From Candidatus Caccousia avistercoris (lineage in GTDB: Bacteria; Bacillota; Clostridia; Oscillospirales; Acutalibacteraceae), in assembly GCA_018715025.1 (NCBI GenBank), contig DVMK01000086.1, forward strand, positions 1-19,468: DNA of 19,468 nucleotides, in the 5' to 3' direction. The position numbers and the translations under genes were made by a program. Below are positions 6,991 through 13,739 of this stretch, one piece after another. The notes under the pieces were generated by a model, which was not told the DNA's origin, did not search any database, and worked only from the letters and a program-made list of their open reading frames with translations. Numbering within the stretch: the first letter of the stretch is position 1; each line of letters starts with the position of its first letter.

Positions 6991-7758
6991 ATGAATATCC
7001 TTGCCATCGGCGACGTGGTGGGCAGCGTGGGCTGCCGCTTTCTGCGGGCGCATCTTCCCGCCCTGAAAAAATGGAAGTCGGTGGATATGGTGATTGCCAA
7101 CGGGGAAAATTCCGCCGACGGAAACGGCATTACCCCCGCCAGCGCCGAATACCTGTTTCAAAGCGGGGTGGACGTAATCACCACCGGGAACCACACCTTC
7201 CGCCGGCGTGAGGCCTACCCCATGTTCGACTCCTGCGAAACGCTGCTGCGCCCCGCCAACTGCCATGCCTCGGCCCCGGGCCGGGGCGTGCTGGTGTACG
7301 ACATGGGCCGGGTGCAGGTGGGCGTCGTCAACCTGCTGGGCGTGGTGTACATGGACTACGCCGGGAACCCCTTCGACACCGCCGACAGGCTTCTGGGGCA
7401 GGGCCTGCCGAAAATCACCCTGGTAGACATGCACGCCGAGGCCACCGGCGAAAAGAAAAGCCTGGCCTACTACCTGGACGGCCGGGTGTCCGCCCTGTTC
7501 GGCACCCACACCCACGTGCAGACCGCCGACGAGTGCGTGCTGCCGGGGGGAACCGGGTATATTTCCGACCTGGGCATGACGGGCCCCATTCACTCGGTGC
7601 TGGGGGTTAAGCCCCAGCTTACCATTGAGCGGATGCGCACCCACATGCCGGTGCGGTTTGACCTGGCCGGCGACCCCTGCCAGATGGACTGCGCCCTGTT
7701 TGCCATTGACGAAAAGACCGGAAAGACAATTTCCGTAGAACGGATTCAGGTAAAATAA
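6991..7758 (+). CDS. ymdB: YmdB-type metallophosphoesterase (TIGR00282 family)
   Basis: 255 residues, the usual length for the family. In Bacillus, YmdB hydrolyses 2',3'-cyclic nucleotides and affects biofilm, motility and sporulation decisions. The dinuclear metal site is complete: GDVVGS (Asp8), NGENS (Glu39-Asn40), TTGNHTF (Asn67-His68), DMHAEAT (His148) and GTHTHVQTAD (His173, His175). GGAGG precedes the ATG by 11 bases. It follows rny and precedes spoVS, the same order as in Bacillus subtilis, where YmdB acts through RNase Y-linked mRNA turnover. It is probably expressed by read-through of the terminator at 6935-6962. The protein has no signal peptide and is cytoplasmic. Confidence 0.93.
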   Translation: MNILAIGDVVGSVGCRFLRAHLPALKKWKSVDMVIANGENSADGNGITPASAEYLFQSGVDVITTGNHTFRRREAYPMFDSCETLLRPANCHASAPGRGVLVYDMGRVQVGVVNLLGVVYMDYAGNPFDTADRLLGQGLPKITLVDMHAEATGEKKSLAYYLDGRVSALFGTHTHVQTADECVLPGGTGYISDLGMTGPIHSVLGVKPQLTIERMRTHMPVRFDLAGDPCQMDCALFAIDEKTGKTISVERIQVK

Positions 7759-7788
7759 CTAAAAAACATTAATTTTACATAAAGAAAC

Positions 7789-7817
7789 TTGCATTTTTTC
7801 TCATAATGCCGTATAGT
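7789..7817 (+). promoter_or_regulatory. Sigma-A-like promoter of spoVS
   Basis: TTGCAT (7789-7794), a 17-base spacer and TATAGT (7812-7817), in the AT-rich gap between ymdB and spoVS. In Bacillus spoVS is transcribed by sigma-H; I do not see a clear sigma-H match here. Confidence 0.65.
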
Positions 7818-7862
7818 AATAATAAACCACTCTGAAATCCTACCTAGTTTGGAGGCGGCTTT

Positions 7863-8123
7863 ATGGAGATTTTAAAGGTATCGTCAAAATCTGCGCCCAA
7901 CTCAGTCGCCGGCGCAATCGCAGGAGTAATCCGTGAAGCCGGTTCCGCCGAGCTTCAGGCGGTGGGGGCGGGCGCCGCCAACCAGGCCATCAAGGCGGTG
8001 GCGATTGCCCGCGGGTACCTGGCCCCGGCCGGGATCGACCTGGTGTGCGTCCCCGCCTTTGCCAGCGTGGAGATCGACGGGGAAGAGCGCACCGCCATGC
8101 GGCTTATCGTAGAACCCCGGTAG
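7863..8123 (+). CDS. spoVS: Stage V sporulation protein S
   Basis: 86 residues, identical in length to the Bacillus protein. The sequence MEILKVSSKSAPNSVAGAIA, then AVGAGAANQAIKAVAIARG and VCVPAFASVEIDGEERTAM, is diagnostic of SpoVS, a small Alba-like nucleic-acid-binding protein. In Bacillus it influences spore coat assembly and completion of septation. GGAGG lies seven bases before the ATG. It has its own promoter (7789-7817) and terminator (8147-8188), and follows ymdB. Its presence argues that the organism can, or its ancestors could, sporulate, although SpoVS homologues also occur in some non-sporulating bacteria. Confidence 0.96.
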   Translation: MEILKVSSKSAPNSVAGAIAGVIREAGSAELQAVGAGAANQAIKAVAIARGYLAPAGIDLVCVPAFASVEIDGEERTAMRLIVEPR

Positions 8124-8146
8124 AGCGGCGCGGCAGGCAGAAATAG

Positions 8147-8188
8147 AAAGCGCCGCCTGGCAGCCCATTTGGCCAGGCGGCGCTTTTT
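8147..8188 (+). terminator. Terminator of spoVS
   Basis: A 15-base stem, AAAGCGCCGCCTGGC (8147-8161) with its exact complement at 8172-8186, over a ten-base loop, ending in TTTTT (8184-8188). Confidence 0.9.
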
Positions 8189-8235
8189 CCTGCCCGGGCG
8201 GAGGAAACAAGCTGTGAAAAAAGTAACGATCTCAG

Positions 8236-8296
8236 AAAAAACTCCCCGGAAAAAACGAAAACCGGCCATGCAGGCCGGCTTTCGTTTTTTGGGGAG
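8236..8296 (-). terminator. Terminator of the candidate small RNA
   Basis: AAAAAACGAAA plus GGCCGG on one side (8290-8273) pair with the complementary segment (8267-8250), flanked by CTCCCC/GGGGAG (8296-8291 with 8247-8242). On the minus strand a T6 run follows (8241-8236). The hairpin also has a T-run on the plus strand (8285-8290), so it may work in both directions. Confidence 0.75.
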
Positions 8297-8382
8297 GAGT
8301 TGTATTGAAAAGGTGTGGCAACGCTTTGCCACAAGGCTTGTAAGCAATTTTGTCTTTCGAGAGGAGGTTTCCCGCTCTCTGT
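8236..8382 (-). ncRNA. Candidate stand-alone small RNA, about 147 nt
   Basis: No gene covers this stretch, yet the minus strand has a textbook promoter (8389-8417), a start near 8382 and an intrinsic terminator ending near 8236. Three stem-loops are predicted. SL1 is near the 5' end, with GAGAG pairing CUCUC (about 8379-8359). SL2 is a perfect UGUGGCA/UGCCACA stem (8333-8327 with 8320-8314). SL3 is the terminator (8296-8242) with a U6 tail. Two C/U-rich segments complementary to Shine-Dalgarno sequences are present: CCUCCU at about 8367-8362 in SL1, and CUCCUCCCC just before SL3. The only open frame across it starts upstream of the promoter start point and looks non-coding. It is not recognisable to me as 6S, SRP, tmRNA or RNase P. 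Existence as a transcript is inferred. Confidence 0.6.
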
Positions 8383-8388
8383 GACTTT

Positions 8389-8417
8389 AGTATAATCCAA
8401 ATTGCGAAGTCTGTCAA
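8389..8417 (-). promoter_or_regulatory. Strong sigma-A promoter reading leftward into the candidate small RNA
   Basis: TTGACA (8417-8412), a 17-base spacer and TATACT (8394-8389) on the minus strand. No protein gene lies downstream in that direction before the convergent spoVS. The remaining gene-free bases 8418-8548 show no feature I can name. Confidence 0.8.
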
Positions 8418-8548
8418 CTCCTTAACAAGGCCTTTTGGGAAAATCTATTTCCTGTCTAAAACGTGTAAATTTCACCGGTTCAATTAGGTGCAAACTGCTA
8501 AAATTCCAAGGCGGGAAAAAGCCCTCCCCTCTCTCTCCGCGCTGGATC

Positions 8549-9013
8549 TCAGGCGTTCTCAGGAGAAAGGGAACCGTCGGCCGGAAGCTTGACCACAAGC
8601 TTGCGGTAGCGGGTGGGTTCGGCGACGGTGCAGCAGGCCTTGTGGCCGTCCCAGGGGAAGAGGACGTAGAACATGCCCGCCCGCACCAGCTGGCAGAGGC
8701 CCTCCCCCTGGTAAAGGGCAATGTCCCCGGCCCCGTCGTAGGGCACAGAGGGGGCCATGCCGTCTGTGCAGCGCCACACCAGCCCTTCCGCGCCCTCCAG
8801 CACCACCTGCAGGTCCAGGTATTTCCGGTGGGCTTCCAGGTCCTTTTCCTCCGCCGGGGTGGTAACGCCCTCCTGTAGGCTGGCATAGGCCCCGTTTTCC
8901 AGCTCATAGCGCCCGGCGGGCTTGTCCCGCAGCTCCTCCACCAGGCGGAGCAGGCCGCCGCGCCCCAAAAGGGGCTCGTATTGGGAAAGATGTTCCAACG
9001 TGTCAAGAATCAT
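8549..9013 (-). CDS. YhcH/YjgK/YiaL (DUF386) family protein
   Basis: 154 residues, the normal family length; AGGAGG lies nine bases before the ATG at 9013. These cupin-like beta-sandwich proteins bind a metal and act in sugar metabolism. Members occur beside sialic-acid, ascorbate and beta-galactoside genes (anomerase-type or sugar-isomerising roles have been proposed). The conserved motif is KDLEAHRKYLDLQVVLEG (about 57-74), containing Glu60, His62 and Asp67, and YVLFPWDGHKAC (116-127) contains His124. Together these are the expected metal ligands. Here it is monocistronic, with its own promoter (9073-9101), and not next to sugar catabolism genes, so its substrate cannot be predicted. Confidence 0.87.
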   Translation of the reverse strand: MILDTLEHLSQYEPLLGRGGLLRLVEELRDKPAGRYELENGAYASLQEGVTTPAEEKDLEAHRKYLDLQVVLEGAEGLVWRCTDGMAPSVPYDGAGDIALYQGEGLCQLVRAGMFYVLFPWDGHKACCTVAEPTRYRKLVVKLPADGSLSPENA

Positions 9014-9072
9014 GGGAAACGCCTCCTGAAAATCAATGTGGCCGCCCGCGGCGGCGGGGCTTCTTCCCTTCT

Positions 9073-9101
9073 ATTATGGCCCCGGGCCCGCGGCTTGTCA
9101 A
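9073..9101 (-). promoter_or_regulatory. Sigma-A promoter of the YhcH-family gene
   Basis: TTGACA (9101-9096), a 17-base spacer and CATAAT (9078-9073) on the minus strand, about 60 bases upstream of the start codon at 9013. Confidence 0.75.
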
Positions 9102-9121
9102 GCAGAGGGAGGCCGCCGCGC

Positions 9122-9151
9122 AAAAACGCCCCCGCCGCAAGGGCGGGGGCG
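9122..9151 (-). terminator. Terminator of glyQS
   Basis: CGCCCCCGCC (9151-9142) pairs perfectly with GGCGGGGGCG (9136-9127) over a five-base loop on the minus strand, followed by TTTTT (9126-9122). Confidence 0.9.
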
Positions 9152-9167
9152 CGGGGAATGCGGAATA

Positions 9168-10571
9168 TCAGAAACGGATGCGCTTGGCAATGTAATGCAT
9201 CAGGTCGGCGATCTTCACCCGCTCCTGCTGCATGGTGTCCCGGTCGCGGACGGTAACGCTGTTGTCGGCGGGAATCCCCTTCTCCTCGTCGCCCACCGTC
9301 TCGAAGTCGATGGTGATGCAGAAGGGCGTGCCGATCTCATCCTGCCGGCGGTACCGCTTGCCAATGGAACCGGCCTCGTCGTAATCCACCATAAAGTAGG
9401 CGGCCAAATCCTGGTACACCTTCTGGGCAGGCCCGGCCAGCTTTTTGGAGAGAGGGAGAACGGCCGCCTTGAAGGGGGCCAGGGCCGGGTGCAGGCGCAG
9501 CACCACGCGGGTGTCGTTCTTTTCCGCGTCCACAACCTCCTCGTCGTAGGCGTCGCACAGGAAGGCCAGGGCCACACGATCCGCGCCCAGAGAGGGCTCG
9601 ATCACGTAGGGGATGTAGTGCTCGTTGGTTTCCTGGTCAAAATAGGTCATGTCCTTGCCGGAATGATCCTGGTGCTGCTTCAGGTCGTAGTCGGTGCGGT
9701 CGGCAATGCCCCACAGCTCGCCCCAGCCGAAGGGGAACAGGAACTCAATGTCTGTGGTGGCCTTAGAGTAGAAGGAAAGCTCCTCCTGCTCGTGGTCGCG
9801 CAGGCGCAGGTTTTCCTCCGTCATGCCCAGGCCCAGCAGCCAGTTCTTGCAGAAATCCTTCCAGTAATAGAACCAGTCCAAATCGGTGCCCGGCTTGCAG
9901 AAGAACTCGCACTCCATCTGCTCAAACTCCCTGGTGCGGAAGGTAAAGTTGCCGGGGGTAATCTCGTTGCGGAAGCTTTTGCCCACCTGGCACACGCCGA
10001 AGGGCAGCTTCTTGCGGGTGGTGCGCTGCACGTTCTGGAAGTTGACGAAAATGCCCTGGGCCGTCTCGGGGCGCAGGTAAATCTCGTTTTTCGCATCCTC
10101 GGTAACGCCCTGGAAGGTTTTGAACATCAGGTTGAATTTGCGGATATCGGTGAAATTGGAGGAACCGCAGTCCGGGCATTTGATGTTGTTTTCTTTGATA
10201 TAGGCGGACATCTGCTCGAAGGTCATGCCGTTGGGATCGCCGCCTGCGTCCTCAATGAGCTTGTCGGCCCGGTGGCGTGTTTTGCAGTCCTTGCAGTCCA
10301 TCAGCGGGTCGGAAAAGCCGCCCACATGGCCAGAGGCCACCCACACCTGGGGGTTCATCAAAATGGCGGAGTCCAGGCCCACGTTGTAGGGGCTTTCCTG
10401 CACAAACTTCTTCATCCAGGCCTTTTTCACGTTGTTCTTGAACTCCACACCCAGAGGGCCGTAGTCCCAGGTGTTGGACAGGCCGCCGTAGATTTCAGAG
10501 CCGGAATAGACGAAGCCCCTGTTTTTGCACAGGGCCACAATTTTGTCCATGGTCTTTTCGGTTGCTTTCAT
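9168..10571 (-). CDS. glyQS: Glycyl-tRNA synthetase, single-chain (alpha2) type
   Basis: Charges tRNA-Gly with glycine. I chose ATG 10571 (467 residues), which follows GGAGGGTGA. The frame is open to an upstream ATG at 10607 without a good ribosome site, and that start would overlap the gtrA stop. Class II motifs are clear. The N-terminal IYGGLSNTWDYGPLGVEFKN is typical of the eukaryote-like homodimeric enzyme. A zinc-like CKDCKTRHRAD/CPDCG insertion follows. Then come NLMFKTFQGVTEDAKNEIYL, the motif 2 stretch PFGVCQVGKSFRNEITPGNF with FRTREFEQME, and motif 3 PSLGADRVALAFL. The C-terminus is an anticodon-binding domain (VVLRLHPALAPFKAAVLPLS). It lies downstream of a GtrA-like gene by 32 bases. 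No T-box leader was found directly upstream, although T-boxes are common for this gene in Firmicutes. Confidence 0.96.
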   Translation of the reverse strand: MKATEKTMDKIVALCKNRGFVYSGSEIYGGLSNTWDYGPLGVEFKNNVKKAWMKKFVQESPYNVGLDSAILMNPQVWVASGHVGGFSDPLMDCKDCKTRHRADKLIEDAGGDPNGMTFEQMSAYIKENNIKCPDCGSSNFTDIRKFNLMFKTFQGVTEDAKNEIYLRPETAQGIFVNFQNVQRTTRKKLPFGVCQVGKSFRNEITPGNFTFRTREFEQMECEFFCKPGTDLDWFYYWKDFCKNWLLGLGMTEENLRLRDHEQEELSFYSKATTDIEFLFPFGWGELWGIADRTDYDLKQHQDHSGKDMTYFDQETNEHYIPYVIEPSLGADRVALAFLCDAYDEEVVDAEKNDTRVVLRLHPALAPFKAAVLPLSKKLAGPAQKVYQDLAAYFMVDYDEAGSIGKRYRRQDEIGTPFCITIDFETVGDEEKGIPADNSVTVRDRDTMQQERVKIADLMHYIAKRIRF

Positions 10572-10603
10572 TTTGGAATCACCCTCCGTGTATGAAAATA
10601 CTT

Positions 10604-11062
10604 TCATTTCTTCTGATGAAATATCACAAGCTTGCTGAGAATATAGTTGATAATAACCACAAGCACATTCACCGCGATTTTCGCCGCCAAAGACGGCAGG
10701 CCCGCCACGTCAAGCAGAAGCCACATGCCGGCCATGTCCACCCCCAGAGAAAGCAGCCTCGCCCCAAAAAAGGAGATCAGCTCCCACAGGAAAAGCCGCA
10801 GCCGGAAGCTTTTGCTTCGGAACACAAACAGCTTGTTGGTGAAAAAGGCGAAAACCACCGCCAGCAGCCAGGCCAGCAGGTTGCTCAGCTCCCACCCCCA
10901 GCCCAGCGCCTCGTGGCACAGGGAAAACACCGCAATGTTTACCACGGTGGTCAGCACCCCGAACACCAGGTACGAAATCATCTCCGGCGTGGTGCAGAAG
11001 CGCCACAGCTTTTTTATTGTTTCCTTCACGCGGGCAACCGCCTCCATCACCATGTATGCCAA
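10604..11062 (-). CDS. GtrA-like small membrane protein
   Basis: About 152 residues from TTG 11062, which has GGGGGAGG 11 bases upstream. The frame is open to a GTG at 11185, but the extra 41 residues lie over terminator hairpins (11091-11193) and lack a ribosome site. ATG 11053 is another option. Four hydrophobic helices are visible: YLVFGVLTTVVNIAVFSL, NLLAWLLAVVFAFFTNKLFV, a third containing LLSLGVDMAGMWLLLD and a fourth, VNVLVVIINYILSKLVIF. The pattern, including FFTNKLFVF and the terminal NYILSKLVIFHQK, is typical of the GtrA family, which helps move lipid-linked sugars or polysaccharide intermediates across the membrane. No glycosyltransferase partner is next to it. The stop is 32 bases before glyQS, so the two are probably co-transcribed. 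Confidence 0.85.
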   Translation of the reverse strand: MAYMVMEAVARVKETIKKLWRFCTTPEMISYLVFGVLTTVVNIAVFSLCHEALGWGWELSNLLAWLLAVVFAFFTNKLFVFRSKSFRLRLFLWELISFFGARLLSLGVDMAGMWLLLDVAGLPSLAAKIAVNVLVVIINYILSKLVIFHQKK

Positions 11063-11090
11063 AGGGAAGCCGTCCTCCCCCTTCCGCAAC

Positions 11091-11131
11091 AAAAAAGCCG
11101 GCAAGCTTCCCTGGGAAAAATTGTCAGCTTT
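11091..11131 (-). terminator. Second terminator-like hairpin upstream of gtrA
   Basis: On the minus strand AAAGCTG (11131-11125) pairs with CGGCTTT (11100-11094), with an inner TTCC/GGAA stem, followed by a T6 run (11096-11091). It lies between the hairpin at 11161-11193 and the gtrA start. Confidence 0.4.
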
Positions 11132-11160
11132 CTGCCCGTCCTGCGCTTTTGAAAGAGAAA

Positions 11161-11193
11161 AAGCCGCGGTGTACTGTTTGTCCACCGCAGCTT
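11161..11193 (-). terminator. Terminator-like hairpin between tRNA-Arg and gtrA
   Basis: On the minus strand AAGC-GCGGTG (11193-11183) pairs with CACCGC-GCTT (11171-11161), each side with one unpaired base, and is followed by TTTTT (11162-11158). It overlaps the upstream-extended gtrA reading frame, which argues against the GTG start at 11185. Confidence 0.65.
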
Positions 11194-11240
11194 GTGGGTT
11201 ATGCTGACAAAACAGATACCCGCTGAAAACGCGAGAGAAA

Positions 11241-11290
11241 AGGCAAAATAAAGAGCTGAGCCCGGAACGCGGATTGCGTCCAGGCTCAGC
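11241..11290 (-). terminator. Terminator of tRNA-Arg
   Basis: GCTGAGCCTGGACGC (11290-11276) pairs with the nearly complementary GCGTTCCGGGCTCAGC (11270-11255), one bulge, over a five-base loop. TCTTTATTTT follows on the minus strand. It starts a few bases after the tRNA 3' end. Confidence 0.8.
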
Positions 11291-11294
11291 CTGG

Positions 11295-11371
11295 TGGCGT
11301 CCCCGGCGCGATTCGAACGCGCGGCCTTTCGCTTAGGAGGCGAACGCTCTATCCTGCTGAGCTACGGAGAC
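11295..11371 (-). tRNA. tRNA-Arg, anticodon CCT
   Basis: 77 nt on the minus strand with an encoded CCA end. Acceptor GTCTCCG pairs with CGGGGAC (one G-T pair). The D-stem is GCTC/GAGC. The anticodon stem is TTCGC/GCGAA with loop CTCCTAA, so the anticodon is CCT (reads AGG). The T-stem is GCGCG/CGCGC with loop TTCGAAT, and the discriminator is G. The T-arm and CCA are intact and it looks functional. It has its own promoter (11414-11442) and a terminator. Confidence 0.96.
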
Positions 11372-11413
11372 AAATCCTCCCGCAGAAACCGGGTGGGAGC
11401 AGATACAAGATAC

Positions 11414-11442
11414 ATTATAAAAGCTTTTCGGGCCAAAGTCAA
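11414..11442 (-). promoter_or_regulatory. Sigma-A promoter of tRNA-Arg
   Basis: TTGACT (11442-11437), a 17-base spacer and TATAAT (11419-11414) on the minus strand, about 40 bases upstream of the tRNA 5' end. Confidence 0.8.
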
Positions 11443-11503
11443 TTGTAAGATGAAAAAAAGCCGGAGGAAAATAGGGGAGCGCCGCCGGGGCGGGGAAGAA
11501 ACC

Positions 11504-11526
11504 GGCCCCCAACAGCGCCGGGGGCC
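11504..11526 (-). terminator. Possible terminator after the fructokinase-like gene
   Basis: GGCCCCC (11526-11520) pairs with GGGGGCC (11510-11504) on the minus strand, followed by GGTTTCTTCC. The T-run is interrupted, so it is only moderately convincing. Confidence 0.45.
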
Positions 11527-11559
11527 TGCTTCCTCCGCGTTTTCCGGCGGCCCTGCCCG

Positions 11560-12534
11560 TTACAGGGGGAAAAGCGGCACGGTGCGGCGGCACTCCTCAA
11601 TCTCTTCCAGGGTGGGAAGGGCGGGGATGGAGCCCTTCCGGGTGGTGGTGATGGACCCGGCGGCGTTGGCAAAGGACAGGATGTCCTCCAGCTCTTCCCG
11701 GCCCATGGCGCGGATGTCCGCCAGACTTTTGCCGGAAAGCCGGTGCAGCACCGCGCCGAAGAAGGAATCCCCGGCCCCGTTGGTGTCGATGGTGTTTACC
11801 TGGAAGGTGGGCTGGCGGCCGGTCAGCTGGCCCAGCCGGTAGAAGGCGCCCTTTTCCCCCAGGGAAACCAAAATCAGCGAGGGGCCGTACTCGGCCAGGC
11901 GGGCGCTCCCCTCCTCCAAACCGGCAGCGCCGCTGAGCAGCTGCAGCTCTTCGCCGGAAACCTTCACCACGTCGGCCAGGCGCAGGCCCCGCAGCATCTG
12001 CTCCCTGGCGGTTTCCGCATCCTCCCACAGGGGAGGGCGGTAGTTGGGGTCGTAGCTGATGATCTTCCCCTGTTCCCTGGCATACTCGGCTGTCTGCAGG
12101 GTGGCGGAGCGGGAGGGCTCGTCGGTGAGAGAGACGGAGCCAAAGTGGAGGATGCGGCAGCTGTCCACCAAATCCCGGCGCACCTCCTCATAGGTGAGCA
12201 TCACGTCAGCCCCGGGCTTGCGGTAAAAGCTGAAGGAGCGGTCGCCGTGCTCGTCCAGCTGGACGAAGGCCAGGGTGGTGTTTACCCTGGGGTCGGCGCA
12301 CAGCCCTTCGGTGCAGATGCCCAGGCCGTCCAGGGTAGCGCGCAGGAACGCGCCGAAGGCGTCGCGGCCCACCTTGCCCAGGAAGGCCGTCTTTCCCCCA
12401 AGCCTGGCGGCGGCGGCCAGCACATTGGCGGGCGCCCCGCCGGGGATGCGGGCAAACAGCAGGTCGCCCCGCTCCGTCTGCCCGGCGGGGGTAAAATCGA
12501 TCAAAAGCTCGCCGATTGCAGTAATGTCATACAT
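11560..12534 (-). CDS. PfkB-family sugar kinase, fructokinase-like
   Basis: 324 residues from ATG 12534; a GTG four codons upstream (12546) is less well spaced from the AAAAAGGA site. PfkB kinases phosphorylate sugars with ATP. Both signatures are present: the N-terminal PGGAPANVLAAAARLG and, near residue 250-256 from the chosen start, DTNGAGDSFFGAV, which carries the catalytic Asp and anion hole. SYDPNYRPPLW in mid-protein and FGSVSL are typical of the fructokinase branch. It lies 85 bases downstream of a sorbitol-type dehydrogenase on the same strand. Together they would oxidise a polyol to a ketose and phosphorylate it. Fructose is the most likely substrate, but tagatose or another ketose cannot be excluded. 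Confidence 0.88.
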   Translation of the reverse strand: MYDITAIGELLIDFTPAGQTERGDLLFARIPGGAPANVLAAAARLGGKTAFLGKVGRDAFGAFLRATLDGLGICTEGLCADPRVNTTLAFVQLDEHGDRSFSFYRKPGADVMLTYEEVRRDLVDSCRILHFGSVSLTDEPSRSATLQTAEYAREQGKIISYDPNYRPPLWEDAETAREQMLRGLRLADVVKVSGEELQLLSGAAGLEEGSARLAEYGPSLILVSLGEKGAFYRLGQLTGRQPTFQVNTIDTNGAGDSFFGAVLHRLSGKSLADIRAMGREELEDILSFANAAGSITTTRKGSIPALPTLEEIEECRRTVPLFPL

Positions 12535-12631
12535 TGGGATCCACACATCCTTTTTCAGATTTCAGGCCCTCGGCCCTTTTTCCATCCTATTGTAACCCGG
12601 CGGCCTGCGCCCTGTCAAAGGGCACGGGGAA

Positions 12632-13681
12632 TCAGCCGCCGATTTTCACCACCGATTTTACGATGTTGGCCTTGTCCCTCACGCTCAGATCCATCGCCCG
12701 CTGAAGGTCGGAAAAATCGAAGATATTGGTCACAATCCCCTTCAGGTTCACCGCCCCGCTGGCCACGGCCTCTATGGCCATGGGGTAAATGTGCCGGTAC
12801 CGGAACACGGTGCGGAAGGTAAGCTCTTTGTCCAGGGCAAGGCTCATGGGCAGGCTGACCATACCGGATTTGGTATAGCCCACAAACACAATCACCGCGC
12901 CTTTTTTCGTGAGGCGCACCGCCTGCTGGGCCGCCGCCTCTGCGCCTGCCGTCTCAATGACCAGGTCGGCGCCACGGCCCTCCGTCAGGTCCAGCACGGC
13001 CTGCACAGGGTCCTGCTTCGCCCCGTTGACGACGGCGCTGGCCCCCAGCTCCTTGGCCTTTTCCAGCCGGTTTTCCATCACGTCCACCACATACACCCGG
13101 GAAACGCCCCTGGCCCGCAGGGCCATCATAGACACCAGGCCAATGCAGCCGGCCCCCATTACCACCGCGGTTTGCCCCGGCCGGGCCCCGCCCTGGTTGG
13201 CCGCGTGGAACCCCACCGCCAGCGGCTCGATGAGCGCCCCCTCCAGGGTGCTCACGTTCTCGGGCAGCTTGAAGCACAGGTCCGCCTCGTGGGCCACATA
13301 CTCCTGAAACACCCCGTCCACCGGGGGAGTGGCGAAGAACACCACGTCAGGGCAAAGGTTGTACCGGCCGGTGCGGCAGAACTCGCAGTGCCCGCAGGTT
13401 CTGCCGGGCTCCAGGGCCACCCGGTCGCCGGGCTTCAAATGCGTGACGCCCTCGCCCGCCTCCACCACCACGCCGCCTGGCTCGTGGCCCAGCACAAAGG
13501 GCGGCTTCACCACGTAATCCCCAATCGCCCCGGATTCATAGTAGTGCAGATCGCTGCCGCAGATCCCCACATACTCCAGCTTTACCAGCACCTCGCCCTG
13601 TTTCGGCTTGGGAATCTCCCGCTCGGTGTAGCCAATCCTCCCGATGCCCTCCATCACGGCCACCTTCATCTTTCCTTCCAC
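12632..13681 (-). CDS. Zinc-dependent polyol dehydrogenase (sorbitol/L-iditol dehydrogenase-like)
   Basis: 349 residues from GTG 13681, six bases after GGGGGAG; ATG 13669 (MKVAVMEG) is an alternative with a tighter GGAAGG site. This medium-chain dehydrogenase would oxidise a polyol such as sorbitol or xylitol to the ketose with NAD+. Catalytic zinc ligands are Cys41 (ICGSD), His66-Glu67 (GHE) and Glu152 (IEPLAVG). The structural zinc cysteines 96, 99, 102 and 110 are all present. The nucleotide fold has MGAGCIGL (175-182), and the acidic residue in VYVVDVMENRLEKAKELGA suggests NAD rather than NADP. SDLHYYESGAIGDYVV is typical of the sorbitol dehydrogenase subgroup. It is first in a unit with the fructokinase-like gene and has a promoter with a palindrome at the start point. 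No polyol transporter is in the window. Confidence 0.9.
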   Translation of the reverse strand: MEGKMKVAVMEGIGRIGYTEREIPKPKQGEVLVKLEYVGICGSDLHYYESGAIGDYVVKPPFVLGHEPGGVVVEAGEGVTHLKPGDRVALEPGRTCGHCEFCRTGRYNLCPDVVFFATPPVDGVFQEYVAHEADLCFKLPENVSTLEGALIEPLAVGFHAANQGGARPGQTAVVMGAGCIGLVSMMALRARGVSRVYVVDVMENRLEKAKELGASAVVNGAKQDPVQAVLDLTEGRGADLVIETAGAEAAAQQAVRLTKKGAVIVFVGYTKSGMVSLPMSLALDKELTFRTVFRYRHIYPMAIEAVASGAVNLKGIVTNIFDFSDLQRAMDLSVRDKANIVKSVVKIGG

Positions 13682-13709
13682 AACAGGCTCCCCCTTTTCC
13701 CTAAATTAT

Positions 13710-13732
13710 AAGATACTTTTATAAAATATCTT
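13710..13732. promoter_or_regulatory. Palindromic operator-like site at the polyol-unit start point
   Basis: AAGATA and TATCTT flank the perfect palindrome TTTTATAAAA, with one extra C on one side (23 bases). It covers roughly +1 to +23 of the promoter at 13740-13768, the usual place for a repressor site. The cognate regulator is not in the window. Confidence 0.5.
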
Positions 13733-13739
13733 TAAAAAG

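Noticed and set aside
5349..7130. A 593-residue minus-strand open frame across rny
   Set aside because: It is the antisense shadow of rny, whose KH and HD motifs are unmistakable.
8104..8400. Minus-strand frames of 61-130 residues between spoVS and the YhcH-type gene
   Set aside because: They start upstream of the predicted start point, run through hairpins and terminators and have no ribosome site. A non-coding RNA explains the region better.
9036..10595. A 519-residue plus-strand open frame opposite glyQS
   Set aside because: Antisense to a well-defined aminoacyl-tRNA synthetase, and it crosses the glyQS terminator.
11063..11185. N-terminal extension of the GtrA-like protein to a GTG at 11185
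   Set aside because: The extra residues are encoded by two terminator-like hairpins, have no ribosome site and exceed the usual family length.
11062..11240. T-box riboswitch for the glyQS unit
   Set aside because: Hairpins and a GGTGG-like string are present, but there is no T-box consensus and the space between the tRNA terminator and the first hairpin is only about 50 bases.
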